A stretch of DNA of 64,000 nt from Thermoplasmata archaeon (lineage in GTDB: Archaea > Thermoplasmatota > Thermoplasmata > Thermoplasmatales > Thermoplasmataceae), in the NCBI GenBank assembly GCA_021802055.1, contig JAKAAY010000007.1, positions 1 to 64,000 of the forward strand, given 5' to 3'. Position numbers and translations under genes: made by a program. Of the stretch, positions 17,602 to 26,467 are shown in pieces. Under the pieces are notes generated by a model, which did not search any database, was not told the DNA's origin, and saw nothing but the letters and a program-made list of their open reading frames with translations. Position 1 is the first letter of the stretch. Each line of letters opens with the position of its first letter.

Positions 17602-18240
17602 TCAGCGATGGTAGCGCATGGCACGGGCAATTTTATCTGGGATCTCGACTACCTCATCGGACCCACCATGGTACATCCTGCCTTCCATTATGTTCACCTG
17701 TGAACCGGGGATAAGGCGGTTTTCCCCTAAGAAACTGAGGACTTCCCTGGTTTCAAATATTATCCTGGTTATTTTGGCCCGGGAGAAGAATTTGACCTCG
17801 TCAAATCCCATATCGTCCATATCACGGACCGCTCCGTCTGCCTCTGGAACTGGGTTCCCATGAGGGCAGAAGACACATCCGTACATTTCACAGACTCTTG
17901 CTATTATGGTTTCAGTCATCCCATGCTCTATCCCCATGGACTCCTCGTCCAGGGTCTCCCATGGTAGCTTAAGTGCCTTCCACAACAATATCTCTGCAAC
18001 TCTGTGTTTTCTCAGGAACCTGTTGGCCTCACTCCGGCCTGAATCTGAGAGTGCATACTTTCCTCTCCCTGTTCTTACCACTAGCCCCCGGTTCACCAAG
18101 ATGCCGATCTCATCATAAACACTCTGCCTCTTTTTACCCAGTAGTTTTGAGATCTCGCTTAACGTGGCATATCCTGAATATATGGTAAGTTCTTCAATGG
18201 ATTTCAGGTAGTCTTCTTCAGTCACAGATCTGCCCTGCAT
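17602..18240 (-). CDS. DtxR/MntR-family metal-dependent regulator
   Basis: 212 residues with the three-part DtxR layout: N-terminal winged helix (ATLSEISKLLGKKRQSVYDEIGILVNRGLV), dimerisation/metal domain (residues about 75-140) and C-terminal SH3-like FeoA domain (about 140-210). Metal-site residues by alignment to Bacillus MntR: Asp10 in EEDYLKSI (MntR Asp8; DtxR Met10), His in RKHRVAEILL, then M-G-I-E-H where MntR has E-G-I-E-H and DtxR C-R-W-E-H. Asp plus Met is therefore a mix of Mn- and Fe-type ligands. CVFCPHGNPVPE is the family CPHG-x-P-x-P motif. It is upstream of and co-oriented with the NRAMP gene, with a likely operator between. Confidence 0.92.
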   Translation of the reverse strand: MQGRSVTEEDYLKSIEELTIYSGYATLSEISKLLGKKRQSVYDEIGILVNRGLVVRTGRGKYALSDSGRSEANRFLRKHRVAEILLWKALKLPWETLDEESMGIEHGMTETIIARVCEMYGCVFCPHGNPVPEADGAVRDMDDMGFDEVKFFSRAKITRIIFETREVLSFLGENRLIPGSQVNIMEGRMYHGGSDEVVEIPDKIARAMRYHR

Positions 18241-18745
18241 AGCATCAAATTAACCCAGAGTTATGCATTATATTTTGCTCTGTTGGAAGTTAAGACCTGC
18301 TCTTCTTGAAAGATAGCTTTGACATTATCCAACGCGGCTGATCTGTTCACTGTCTTGATCTCCGCACGTTGCCGTGGCATGTTTGCCGGGTATAATGGGG
18401 TGAATGTCTGACGTTGGCCCATATTGTGGAAAAAGCCCATTTTACGGTGTCATAAGACAAATCCACGCTAAGTCAGCCCCAATAAGGTCTCCCCGCGTAA
18501 TATGATTTAGGCAGTAAAGAGCCCAGTGATTTGTAGTCATGGCCACATGCATCAATGGTTCAGGCCTGAAAAAACCCGCGTGTCCGGATGTTGGTACTTG
18601 AACCGTGGTACCAGTAGAGTTTCCTAATTTTTCACTGTCTGCCTCCGCCTCGAGGTTTAGTCGTGCCAAACACGGTATTGCTATGATTTGTATATAATGA
18701 ACATATAAGTATAATACGTGTTTCTTTCCACGAAACCATTATACA
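18241..18745. other. Gap with possible mobile-element relic and AT-rich promoter
   Basis: The first 50 bases hold the DtxR gene promoter (ATTATATTTT on the minus strand). Positions 18442-18669 contain a 75-codon minus-strand frame, rich in Pro, His and Thr (TGTTVQVPTSGHAGFF), whose composition recalls the variable C-terminal tail of TnpB/IS1341-type proteins; no catalytic motif is present, so at best it is a relic. The last 60 bases are strongly AT-rich (TATATAATGAACATATAAG) and form the promoter of the following operon. Confidence 0.3.
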
Positions 18746-19414
18746 TTGAAGTATTTTTATGATTCAATAAATAACAAAAGAGAAGTGAAAACGGATGAGT
18801 TGGAGATCCGTCCATCGGATATGGGAACCAGCCTTCTGTTTCTTGCAGGGCTATTTTCCATCGCGGTGAGCGGTTTTCTGCTCATGATTGGAGCAGACGG
18901 AGCAGCTAACTTGCAGGAAACTGGGGGGCACAGTAGTTATGCACCTGCCATGATAACTCACCCTCCTGGCGGTGGTTGTTGTTACTATGAATGGGGTGGC
19001 GTACAGTACAACTATGAGTGGGGCTGGTATAACTATGCCACCGGTACATTCCAGATGGTTTCGTATGCTAACGGCACCTATTCCAACGGTAATTTTATCT
19101 TCACTAACTACCACACCGCTTTCCAAAGAAGCACTGGAGGATGTGGAGTGATCAGTTCCCACAATAATGGGCAGTATCAGGTCTTCTGGAATTTGACAGA
19201 CAGCCACGTTCAGACAATGACCAGAACTGGGGACACTGTTTTTTGTGCGAATGACTTCATCCAGTCAAACACAGACAACGTTGAGGTGACTATAAACATC
19301 AACGCGGCCAGCGTCATAAATCCCTCTGTTAGTGGTTTTGCAACGGCTAATGGATCAACCGTCATAGACTGGAACAATATTTTTGGTTTGATCGATGCGG
19401 TAGGTGGAGATTAA
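18746..19414 (+). CDS. Membrane-anchored or secreted Cys/aromatic-rich protein
   Basis: 222 residues; no family recognised. A hydrophobic segment at about residues 28-52 (TSLLFLAGLFSIAVSGFLLM) acts as signal anchor or signal peptide after a charged N-terminus. The ectodomain is unusual: GGGCCYYEWGG, then QYNYEWGWYNYATG, Gly/Asn/Tyr-rich strands, and further cysteines in GGCGVISS and VFCANDF, giving four Cys for disulfides, plus several N-x-S/T sequons. The start is probably TTG 18746, about 14 bases after the transcription start expected from CATATAAG; ATG 18821 would leave a bare signal segment. It is first of five co-directional genes including an ABC transporter, so it may be its cargo or partner. 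Confidence 0.72.
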   Translation: MKYFYDSINNKREVKTDELEIRPSDMGTSLLFLAGLFSIAVSGFLLMIGADGAANLQETGGHSSYAPAMITHPPGGGCCYYEWGGVQYNYEWGWYNYATGTFQMVSYANGTYSNGNFIFTNYHTAFQRSTGGCGVISSHNNGQYQVFWNLTDSHVQTMTRTGDTVFCANDFIQSNTDNVEVTININAASVINPSVSGFATANGSTVIDWNNIFGLIDAVGGD

Positions 19415-19466
19415 ACACCTACCATCGATAATTTTTTGCATTCTTATTTACTTCAGATGAAATTTC

Positions 19467-20366
19467 ATGAGGGTAAAGAAATTCATTGCGTTTGGAATCA
19501 TTATAATGGTCGTAATCACTGCCATACTGTTGGCTGTTCCATTTCTTTCATTGGAATACAGTCAAGAAGGAGATCAGAAGACCATTGTGGCAGGGGAATC
19601 ATTCTTTCTCTATTCTTTTTCGGATGGGGCAGTTTACACATACATAAACGGGACGCCAACCCTCCTCCAGCAGACCGGCGTAATCAAACTTACATATGAT
19701 GGATCAAGCATCATTGAAAGCCTGGCGGTGAGCGGCCCACCTTACGTTGGACACCCGTCAAATTTCACTTACACACAGTTGTTCAAGATGTCAGACACAC
19801 TTGAGTCCGTGTCCGGGTTCGCTCAAACATTTATTAACAGTCTTTCCAGGTCTGACGGCGGCATACTTTCACTGGATGGAAGTGCGGGGGTGGTCTCCGG
19901 AACATTGAGTTATCCATATCATATTCCATATAGCGGTGCAAACCAGACCATTGCGCATTACGCTTCTTCGATTGGGTACACTCAGCCGTTTGTAGTTGCT
20001 TTGAATAACTTCAATGAGACGGGTTCTTCTGAAAACGTTCCCTTCGGAAATTACTATTGCTACGACTATGCGGGATCCACAAATATACTTGTGAGCATGC
20101 ACCTCGTAGCGGGAACCTCTGGAATCAGCCATTTTCTTGAGGAGCTCATCGGTTACACCAATGTCAATAAACCGGTGATACAGGTTGTCAATTTCAACAT
20201 GCAGCTCATAGGTACAAACACAGTACTTTCACCGCTTGATCTTGGCCATTATCTCGAAAAGTTCCTGCTAGTAGAGGTATTGGTATGGATTATTGGCGTA
20301 CTCTACCTTGCAACTACCGTAAAGATGGCAAAGCGGCGTATGAAACCCAAAACAGGATCCAGATGA
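19467..20366 (+). CDS. Ecto-membrane protein with N- and C-terminal transmembrane helices
   Basis: 299 residues; no family recognised. TM1 at residues 7-29 (FIAFGIIIMVVITAILL), a roughly 220-residue extracellular domain rich in Ser, Thr, Tyr and N-x-S/T sequons, then TM2 near 265-287 (FLLVEVLVWIIGVLYLATT) and a short basic cytoplasmic tail. The stop codon overlaps the start of the ABC ATPase gene as ATGA, implying coupled translation. The T-rich TTTTTTGCATTCTTATTTA upstream could act as partial terminator and/or internal TATA element. A likely accessory or substrate-handling subunit of the ABC system; this is inferred from position. Confidence 0.75.
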   Translation: MRVKKFIAFGIIIMVVITAILLAVPFLSLEYSQEGDQKTIVAGESFFLYSFSDGAVYTYINGTPTLLQQTGVIKLTYDGSSIIESLAVSGPPYVGHPSNFTYTQLFKMSDTLESVSGFAQTFINSLSRSDGGILSLDGSAGVVSGTLSYPYHIPYSGANQTIAHYASSIGYTQPFVVALNNFNETGSSENVPFGNYYCYDYAGSTNILVSMHLVAGTSGISHFLEELIGYTNVNKPVIQVVNFNMQLIGTNTVLSPLDLGHYLEKFLLVEVLVWIIGVLYLATTVKMAKRRMKPKTGSR

Positions 20367-21232
20367 GTTGGATGAAACCATGGATCAGGGCCACGGAATT
20401 AACAAAAAAATATGGCAAAACTATAGCTCTTGACTCACTTTCCTTTTCCATTGGCGAAGGGGTCACTCTGCTCTATGGACCAAATGGTGCAGGAAAGAGT
20501 ACGCTCGTATCCATTCTCGAAGGATTGACCATGCGAACCGATGGTCAGGTGCTGGTTGAGGAAATAGATCCTGCCAGAAGACCAGAGACACTTATGAGTA
20601 AGGTTGGATTTCTCCCTGAAAGACCCGTTATATTTGGAGGCAGCATCGTGGCGGATTTTTTCCACTGGTACCTGAAACTCAGCGGTTCCGATTTGTCAAG
20701 ATGCCGGAGGCTCGTAGATGCCTTTTCAGCTGGTTACCTCCTTGAACACAAATTTAACAGCCTTTCCCTGGGCGAGATGCAGCTGGTCAACCTTGTTGCT
20801 GTACTTTCCCTTGAAAGAGATGGATATGTTATGGACGAACCAAACGCCAATCTGGATTTCCACCGGAGAAGAGTCCTGTCCAGAGAAATTTCCCTTCTCC
20901 GGGCTGCCGGGAAGAATCTGCTCATTTCAACCCACATTGTTGACGAACTTGTTGAAGTAGTGGACAGAAGCATCGGCCTGAACAAGGGTAAAATTGCACT
21001 GCTATCAGAGGGTGGGGAGAACTCCAGAGGTGGATTGTTTTCAGTCAATATAATCTCCACTGATTCTGAGTTGCTGATGAATGCGCTTTCTTCGTATTCC
21101 CCAAGAATTTTAGACGGAAGAATCGTGATTGACGGGGCAAAGACTGGCGAAGTCCTCAACAGCCTTTCGGAGTCTGAAAGGCTAGCAGTTTCCTCTGTTT
21201 ACCTCACTCCGAGGATGGATATTTTTGAGTAG
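20363..21232 (+). CDS. ABC transporter ATP-binding protein (ABC-2 exporter type)
   Basis: About 289 residues. Walker A YGPNGAGKST, a Q-loop region VGFLPERPVIFGG, Walker B RDGYVMDEPNANLD and H-loop LISTHIVDELVE are clear. The signature is SLSLGEMQL rather than LSGGQ, a divergent but tolerable C-loop. An additional C-terminal domain of about 80 residues follows, as in ABC-2 type drug/bacteriocin/polysaccharide exporters. ATG 20363 overlaps the upstream stop codon and is preferred to an earlier start in the open frame (20285); ATG 20372 is possible. The stop overlaps the permease start. Confidence 0.9.
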   Translation: MSWMKPWIRATELTKKYGKTIALDSLSFSIGEGVTLLYGPNGAGKSTLVSILEGLTMRTDGQVLVEEIDPARRPETLMSKVGFLPERPVIFGGSIVADFFHWYLKLSGSDLSRCRRLVDAFSAGYLLEHKFNSLSLGEMQLVNLVAVLSLERDGYVMDEPNANLDFHRRRVLSREISLLRAAGKNLLISTHIVDELVEVVDRSIGLNKGKIALLSEGGENSRGGLFSVNIISTDSELLMNALSSYSPRILDGRIVIDGAKTGEVLNSLSESERLAVSSVYLTPRMDIFE

Positions 21233-21938
21233 AACGCTATTAAGCATGGCATTCCAGGACACGGATCCTTTCTTTTCAAGAGAACTTCTGGCCATGTTAC
21301 TTGCCTATCTTGTGTTTATCGGCTATTTCCAGAAACCTGACTTTTATGGGCTTACGTTGTCTCAGGTTTACCTTTCCTCCCTTTCCTCTTTTTATTTCCT
21401 GGTACCCCTTTTATACGCTTCAGAGACTGCCGGTCTTTTTGCCCGCTCCCTGGAGAAGGGATCATTCGGTTTCCTCATGACTATGCCAGTCAAGAGAAAC
21501 CTGCTCCTGTGGATATATGTGCTTGTTGCTGCTCTTGTTTCAGCCTTGATTTTCTGGATACCCGCAGTTTTGCTGGAATGGTACATATTCCCGGGATTTG
21601 ATGTGTTGCTTGCAATTTACATTCTCCTGCTCTTAACAGGCTTCATCCTGCTCTATATCTCTGCGGGGTACCTCATAGCCACAGTGACTTCCAATTCCGT
21701 AATCACTTCACTCTTGGTCCTTGCGTTCTTCTTCCTCGCATCGGTATACTCTGTAAAGTACCTCGCTTCAAATTCATATATTGAGTTCCTTTTTTCAGGA
21801 TTTACTGAGTTCAGCTCAAACCCGGTTCTCAATTATTCCACCTTTGTGGCCGTAATCATTTCGTTCGCGTTATCTGCAGTGATGCTTGCATCAGCTCCAT
21901 TGGTATTGAAAAGGAGAGGAGTAAGGAGCGGGAGATAA
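21225..21938 (+). CDS. ABC-2 type permease
   Basis: 237 residues with six predicted transmembrane helices, the ABC-2 half-transporter size, ending in a basic tail (LKRRGVRSGR). A cytoplasmic segment before helix 3 reads ARSLEKGSFGFLMTMPVKRNLLLW, with the G-S/T...T-x-P-V-x-R pattern (coupling helix) typical of ABC-2 permeases. The TTG start overlaps the ATPase stop; ATG 21246 is a second option. It presumably forms a dimer with the preceding ATPase to move a substrate outward. Confidence 0.85.
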   Translation: MSRTLLSMAFQDTDPFFSRELLAMLLAYLVFIGYFQKPDFYGLTLSQVYLSSLSSFYFLVPLLYASETAGLFARSLEKGSFGFLMTMPVKRNLLLWIYVLVAALVSALIFWIPAVLLEWYIFPGFDVLLAIYILLLLTGFILLYISAGYLIATVTSNSVITSLLVLAFFFLASVYSVKYLASNSYIEFLFSGFTEFSSNPVLNYSTFVAVIISFALSAVMLASAPLVLKRRGVRSGR

Positions 21939-21939
21939 C

Positions 21940-22545
21940 ATGCACAGAAACAATATCATCAGGTTATCGCTTGTTTTCGCCACCTTTTTTCTCTGTTTCC
22001 TTCTTCTCTTCACCGAAACCTGGTATTACGAGCCCCGGGTATATGAAACAGGTGCACCGGTTAACTACATTTTCCTGCAGAACCAGACGGCATCAGCGAG
22101 TGTTGAAAACAGCGTTTACAATGCAACGATCTCTTTCACCTCATATGGCTCCAGCATTACCCTGGAGTCATATTTTCGCCAGAATGTGACCCTGGCGAAT
22201 GAGAGCTACACCGGTAGGATCATCCTCTATTCCCTGCCCACGGGAGGCGGCCGCACACTGATCTCACAATACTTGTACAATTCCACAAACGGTACATGCT
22301 CGCTGTCCTTAGACCTTCATCCTGGGAGTTACGTACTTGTTTCCTACCTGGACTTGTATTTCCATAACTACAATTACACACAGCGCCTCTCAGTAATAAA
22401 TTCAAGACCCGGGACTGCCGGAATCGTTACCGTAATTCTTTCCTTCCCCCAGATCCTCTTTTACCCCGTTATTATCTCCGGTGCGATTACCTTGATATTC
22501 CTGGCGCTTTCCGCGAAGGGAAAAAGGACCTACCTGGAATTGTGA
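21940..22545 (+). CDS. Sequon-rich ecto-membrane protein
   Basis: 201 residues; no family recognised. TM1 at residues 8-26 (LSLVFATFFLCFLLLF), a roughly 130-residue extracellular beta-rich domain with many sequons (NQT, NAT, NVT, NES, NST, NYT), and TM2 near 170-190 with a basic end. Topology and composition copy those of the 299-residue product earlier in the operon, though sequence similarity is not obvious. It begins one base after the permease stop, so it is the last gene of the operon. Possible immunity, anchoring or sensing partner; not established. Confidence 0.75.
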   Translation: MHRNNIIRLSLVFATFFLCFLLLFTETWYYEPRVYETGAPVNYIFLQNQTASASVENSVYNATISFTSYGSSITLESYFRQNVTLANESYTGRIILYSLPTGGGRTLISQYLYNSTNGTCSLSLDLHPGSYVLVSYLDLYFHNYNYTQRLSVINSRPGTAGIVTVILSFPQILFYPVIISGAITLIFLALSAKGKRTYLEL

Positions 22546-22656
22546 AGAATGGCCCACCCCTTTTGAGATCCCGTATAGCTGTTAAGAGCCCATCTCCATT
22601 TGTCCTGTCATGGATGGAATGAAAAACATCATAGCATACTTGCCTATGCCTGTCCA

Positions 22657-23484
22657 TTGATCCGGAATCTCCTGAAATGGGCCGGAGGGAAATCTCAGTT
22701 GCTCAGCGAGATAGTGCCAAGGCTTCCATCCGGTTTCGTGACCTACTATGAGCCCTTCATGGGAGGTGGTGCACTTTTTTTTCACCTTGCCAGGGCAGGG
22801 TTGATACGCAATGCATTTCTCTCTGACGTCAACTGGGACCTTATTACCTTGTACAAGGCTGTCCGGGATGACCCTGAAGGAGTGGACCGGCAGATTTCTA
22901 CCCTGGAATTTAACAATAACCGGCTCGATTATTACAGGGCCAGAAGCCTGTTTAATGAACTGCCTGAAAGTGAATCTACCAGAAGGGCAGCACTCATGTT
23001 ATATCTTAACAGACACTGTTTCAACGGCCTCCACAGGTACAACAGCACAGGCAAATTCAATGTTCCCTTCGGAAATTACAGAAACCCTTCTATGCCGGGG
23101 AGAGAGGAACTTCTGGAGTTCGCCGGGCTGCTGAGAAAGGCCGTTCTGGAGGTCTCTGATTTTCAGGAAATTCTCGGCAGGGCACGTAAAGGAGACTTCG
23201 TTTACATGGACCCGCCGTATGTTCCACTGTCTAAGACTTCAGCCTTTACCTCTTACACAATGAATGGATTCTCCCTGGAAGATCAGAGCAGACTTGCTCG
23301 CGTAGCGAGGGAACTGGACTCCAGGGGAGCCAGGTTCATGATAAGCCACTCTGCAACCCATATAGTCAAGGACCTCTTTTCTGGGTTCAATCTTCATGAA
23401 GTGAAGGCCAGGAGGGCAATCAACTCCATAGGAACCGGGAGAGGTGCCATTGCTGAGCTGATAATCACAAATTATGATGCCTGA
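22657..23484 (+). CDS. Dam-family (alpha-class) DNA adenine methyltransferase
   Basis: About 275 residues, the Dam length. LLKWAGGKSQLL and YYEPFMGGGALFF are the N-terminal AdoMet motifs, VYMDPPYVPLS is the catalytic DPPY motif, and the alpha-class order (AdoMet motif, recognition domain, DPPY) is kept. Dam relatives usually make N6-methyladenine in GATC or GATC-like sites; the specificity here is not proven. No restriction endonuclease gene is adjacent. No ATG fits: the open frame begins at TTG 22600, but TTG 22657 immediately before IRNLLKWAGGK matches family N-termini and lies about 25 bases after an AT-rich CATAGCATAC. Confidence 0.88.
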   Translation: MIRNLLKWAGGKSQLLSEIVPRLPSGFVTYYEPFMGGGALFFHLARAGLIRNAFLSDVNWDLITLYKAVRDDPEGVDRQISTLEFNNNRLDYYRARSLFNELPESESTRRAALMLYLNRHCFNGLHRYNSTGKFNVPFGNYRNPSMPGREELLEFAGLLRKAVLEVSDFQEILGRARKGDFVYMDPPYVPLSKTSAFTSYTMNGFSLEDQSRLARVARELDSRGARFMISHSATHIVKDLFSGFNLHEVKARRAINSIGTGRGAIAELIITNYDA

Positions 23485-23511
23485 TCGCCGTTGAGTCTTG
23501 CTGATTAAACA

Positions 23512-24777
23512 CTACATTTGACTGGCCCAACCGTAAATGAACGGGACAATCATTTCATCCCTTGTAAGCCCTCCGTGCCTTCCCATCATCCATTTCCGGT
23601 CAGAGCCTGCGTGTGCAAGAAGGAGCAGGTTATCCTCAACGGTATACTCCCCGTCCGAGAGAATGTAGAGGTTGCCAAGTGAAATACTCCTCTGCGAGGA
23701 GAGCCCAGGCCCAAAGTAACCTTGAGAGACCAGCCTCTCCGTGGTCTCCACGCGAAGGTGTGCGCTGCTCATCTCTGCAATCCTGTCCGCAAATGATGCT
23801 TCCCTTCCGTCGATGAGATGCAGGGATGCTGCCTGTGCGTCGCCGGTCGGAGGCCGCAGGAAATGCTCGTGAAGCCCGCGATGCCTGTACAGGTTGATCT
23901 CCCTGTTTATGTCTGCCTGTATGTGCCCATGGTCAGCGGTGATGATGATGCCTGTCTTTCCCGCAAGTTCTCCATTAAGTGTTTGAAGCAGCCCTATGTG
24001 CATTGAATAGAAAATGGCCTCAACCTCTGTGGCGAATTCTGCTGAGTGTGGGCCGTTCCAGTGTGCCATGGAATCAGGTGAGGAGAGATAGGCATAGTGT
24101 AACCCATGTTTTCCTGCGTTGATGTTTCTGGCAATCTTCACGAACATCTCGCTCACAGCAGTGTAGGTGAAGACACCTGCTCCTTCAAGAGTCAGCCTTG
24201 AAAGACCGCTCCCCGTTATTCCCTCAGGCATGTATGCATATGAGCCTATATCCTGATCGAGCATCCTCTGATGCACAGTTTCCCTTGCAAACCGGGACTT
24301 AAGTATTTCATCCCTCTCAAGCATGGGCATCCGCCTTCCCACAATGGGACTGAAGTTCAGCATGTCAAGCACAGTTCCCAGTTCCGGGAGATACATCGTA
24401 TACCCGATAATGCCGTGCTGCGAAGGGAGCAGACCGGTATGCAGCGTTGCGATGCTTGTGGACGTTGTGGATGGAAACACGGAAGTGATGCTGTTGCTAG
24501 ATGCTTTCTCCAGGAACCTTCCCAGAAATGTGCGCCCATTACCTGCGAATGGCCGCAGGAGGGCGACTCCCATGCCGTCCATGATTACCACCACAAGGTT
24601 TTCGGCCTCCTCAAGACGGGAATATAATTCAGGGATTCTCAGGCCATTGTCTCCACCAGCCCCCAGAAGCTTTCCGACTGTTCCGGGTATGTTTGCAATG
24701 GAGAAGCCATCATATCTGGGTCTCACAAATTCCGGACCCAGATCACTGGAAAATTCACATGGTTCTTCAAAAATCAT
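23512..24777 (-). CDS. Type I phosphodiesterase / nucleotide pyrophosphatase (alkaline phosphatase superfamily)
   Basis: 421 residues. VVVIMDGMGVALL gives the first metal-binding Asp, SVFPSTTSTSIATLHTG holds the nucleophilic Thr with the family P-S-T-T motif, YLSSPDSMAHWNGPHS, ADHGHIQ and GRHGG give the remaining Asp/His ligands. There is no signal peptide, so it is probably cytoplasmic. Members hydrolyse phosphodiester or pyrophosphate bonds of nucleotides or phospholipids. It is divergent from the dehydrogenase gene with a short shared gap. Substrate unknown. Confidence 0.87.
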   Translation of the reverse strand: MIFEEPCEFSSDLGPEFVRPRYDGFSIANIPGTVGKLLGAGGDNGLRIPELYSRLEEAENLVVVIMDGMGVALLRPFAGNGRTFLGRFLEKASSNSITSVFPSTTSTSIATLHTGLLPSQHGIIGYTMYLPELGTVLDMLNFSPIVGRRMPMLERDEILKSRFARETVHQRMLDQDIGSYAYMPEGITGSGLSRLTLEGAGVFTYTAVSEMFVKIARNINAGKHGLHYAYLSSPDSMAHWNGPHSAEFATEVEAIFYSMHIGLLQTLNGELAGKTGIIITADHGHIQADINREINLYRHRGLHEHFLRPPTGDAQAASLHLIDGREASFADRIAEMSSAHLRVETTERLVSQGYFGPGLSSQRSISLGNLYILSDGEYTVEDNLLLLAHAGSDRKWMMGRHGGLTRDEMIVPFIYGWASQM

Positions 24778-24840
24778 GATTCACACACTCCAGGGTGTAA
24801 AGTGTTGAAGTTTAATAGACGTACCGTGTTAATAGAGGTC

Positions 24841-25827
24841 ATGAAGACTGAGGCAGCTGTCCTAAGCAAGATTGGTGGCCCTGAGAACCTGAGTGTGCAG
24901 GAACATCAGATAGAGAAAGAGCCTGACTCAATTCTTGTGCGTATCACACAGGCAGGCGTAAATCCCGTTGACTACAACCTGATGAGCGGGAACATCATTT
25001 ATTCAGTGCGCCCTCTGCCGCATGTGCCTGGATCTGAGGCCGTTGGAGTCGCTGAGGAATCAGGAAGAAACGTGCGGAAAGGTGACAGGGTGATCATCTA
25101 CCCGCGTATTTTCGACGGCACATGCAGGAACTGCGAGAAGGGGATGGAGGAAATCTGCGTCAAGGCTGGCCTGTTCGGAGTTAACAGCAATGGCGCGTAT
25201 GCCAGGCATGTTTACGTGAGGGAGTCCAACCTCTTTGTGGTCAATCACCTGGAAACAGACGTTTCGGGAGCTATGCCTGTGGGAGGATTGACTGCATACC
25301 ATGCCCTGAGGAGAATGTCGCCCCACGAGGGTGAGTCCGTCCTGGTTTACGGCGCATCGGGAAACACAGGGATATGGGCAATCCAGATTGCAAAGGCCAT
25401 GGGCCTTATGGTTTTCGCTGTTTCAGGGAAGAAGTGGCTGTCTGAATATGGGCTTGAGGGCGTTTACCCCATGGAGAGCATTCCTCCTGATCTGAAGGTC
25501 GACATGGTTATCAATTCACTGGGAAGCGAAATTTTCGAAGATTCCTTTTCACACATGGTGAAGGGGGGAAGACTGACCACGTTTGGAGTGTACACGGGCA
25601 AGAAGACCCAGCTGGACATTTCGGCCATTTATAACAATGAATTCGCTGTGATAGGTTCCACCGGCGGTTCAAGGTCTGACATGTCTGCCCTGATTAACAT
25701 GGCCTCTAAAAATAAGTTCAGGATTCCCGTTGAGAGGCGTTTCGAGCTAAGAAAGATAAGGGAGGCCATGGAGGCATTCAAGAAGAAGAGCACCGGAAGG
25801 ATTGTCATAGAGCCTTCGCAGGCGTGA
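24841..25827 (+). CDS. Medium-chain dehydrogenase/reductase (quinone-oxidoreductase-like)
   Basis: About 328 residues. AGVNPVDYN is the quinone oxidoreductase-type N-terminal motif, HVPGSEAVGV follows, and LVYGASGNTGIWAIQIAKAMG is the nucleotide-binding loop. The structural-zinc lobe has only three of four cysteines (GTCRNCEKGMEEIC, Asp in place of the first), and the catalytic zinc Cys is absent, so a zinc-independent NAD(P)H-dependent reductase is likely. The ATG at 24841 is preceded by GAGGTC and chosen over TTG 24802. It converges with rpe, overlapping by 23 bases. Substrate unknown. Confidence 0.85.
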   Translation: MKTEAAVLSKIGGPENLSVQEHQIEKEPDSILVRITQAGVNPVDYNLMSGNIIYSVRPLPHVPGSEAVGVAEESGRNVRKGDRVIIYPRIFDGTCRNCEKGMEEICVKAGLFGVNSNGAYARHVYVRESNLFVVNHLETDVSGAMPVGGLTAYHALRRMSPHEGESVLVYGASGNTGIWAIQIAKAMGLMVFAVSGKKWLSEYGLEGVYPMESIPPDLKVDMVINSLGSEIFEDSFSHMVKGGRLTTFGVYTGKKTQLDISAIYNNEFAVIGSTGGSRSDMSALINMASKNKFRIPVERRFELRKIREAMEAFKKKSTGRIVIEPSQA

Positions 25828-26467
25828 TGGCTTTCAGTGTGGAAATCCTCTCTGCAACATTTCCGCTGAATATGTACGAGGCTGAGACCAGAATGTCGGC
25901 TCCTGCCTCTGCGACCTCTGCACCCGTCCTTTCATTGATCCCGCCGTCTATCTCTATGCTTGTCTTGAGCCCCATTGCGTCAATATAACGTCTTGCAGCT
26001 TTGATCTTTGGTATCACATCCCGTATGAATGCCTGGCCGGAATGACCGGGATGAACAGACATTATGAGGAGAATTTCAGCTTTTTCAAGGAATGGATATG
26101 CCTTCTCCACTGGAGTTTCCGGGTTTATCACTATGCCATACCTGCACCCTTCAGTTTCCATACGTTTGATGAGATGCCCCGTCGACATGGGCGACTCGAC
26201 GTGAATAAGGATTGTGTCTGAGCCAGCTTCCCTGAATTTCTGGTAATATCTGTCTGGCCTTTCGAGCATCAGGTGACTCTCCAGCCTGAGGTCAGTGACG
26301 TCGCGAATAGCCCTGACAAAATCCGGGCCCATGGTGATGTTAGGCACAAAATGACCATCCATTATGTCGAGATGCAGTGAAAAAGCACCAGCCTGCTCAC
26401 ATTTCTTTACTTCGTCATAAAGCCTCACAAGACTGGACGATACTATGGACGGTGATACAAGCACCAT
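25805..26467 (-). CDS. rpe: Ribulose-phosphate 3-epimerase
   Basis: 220 residues. The TIM-barrel enzyme interconverting ribulose-5-P and xylulose-5-P. SPSIVSS opens strand 1; HLDIMDGHFVPNITMGPD contains the catalytic Asp and metal ligands; SHLMLERPDRY supplies the second His; MSVHPGHSGQ and EIDGGIN hold the phosphate-binding loop and second catalytic Asp. Archaea of this group lack a complete oxidative pentose phosphate pathway, so it probably feeds ribose synthesis. ATG 26467 follows an in-frame TTG at 26470 and is preferred. Confidence 0.92.
   Translation of the reverse strand: MVLVSPSIVSSSLVRLYDEVKKCEQAGAFSLHLDIMDGHFVPNITMGPDFVRAIRDVTDLRLESHLMLERPDRYYQKFREAGSDTILIHVESPMSTGHLIKRMETEGCRYGIVINPETPVEKAYPFLEKAEILLIMSVHPGHSGQAFIRDVIPKIKAARRYIDAMGLKTSIEIDGGINERTGAEVAEAGADILVSASYIFSGNVAERISTLKAITPAKAL

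Noticed and set aside
18442-18669. Possible TnpB C-terminal tail
   Set aside because: Only composition resembles TnpB tails; no zinc ribbon or RuvC residue, so not called as a gene.
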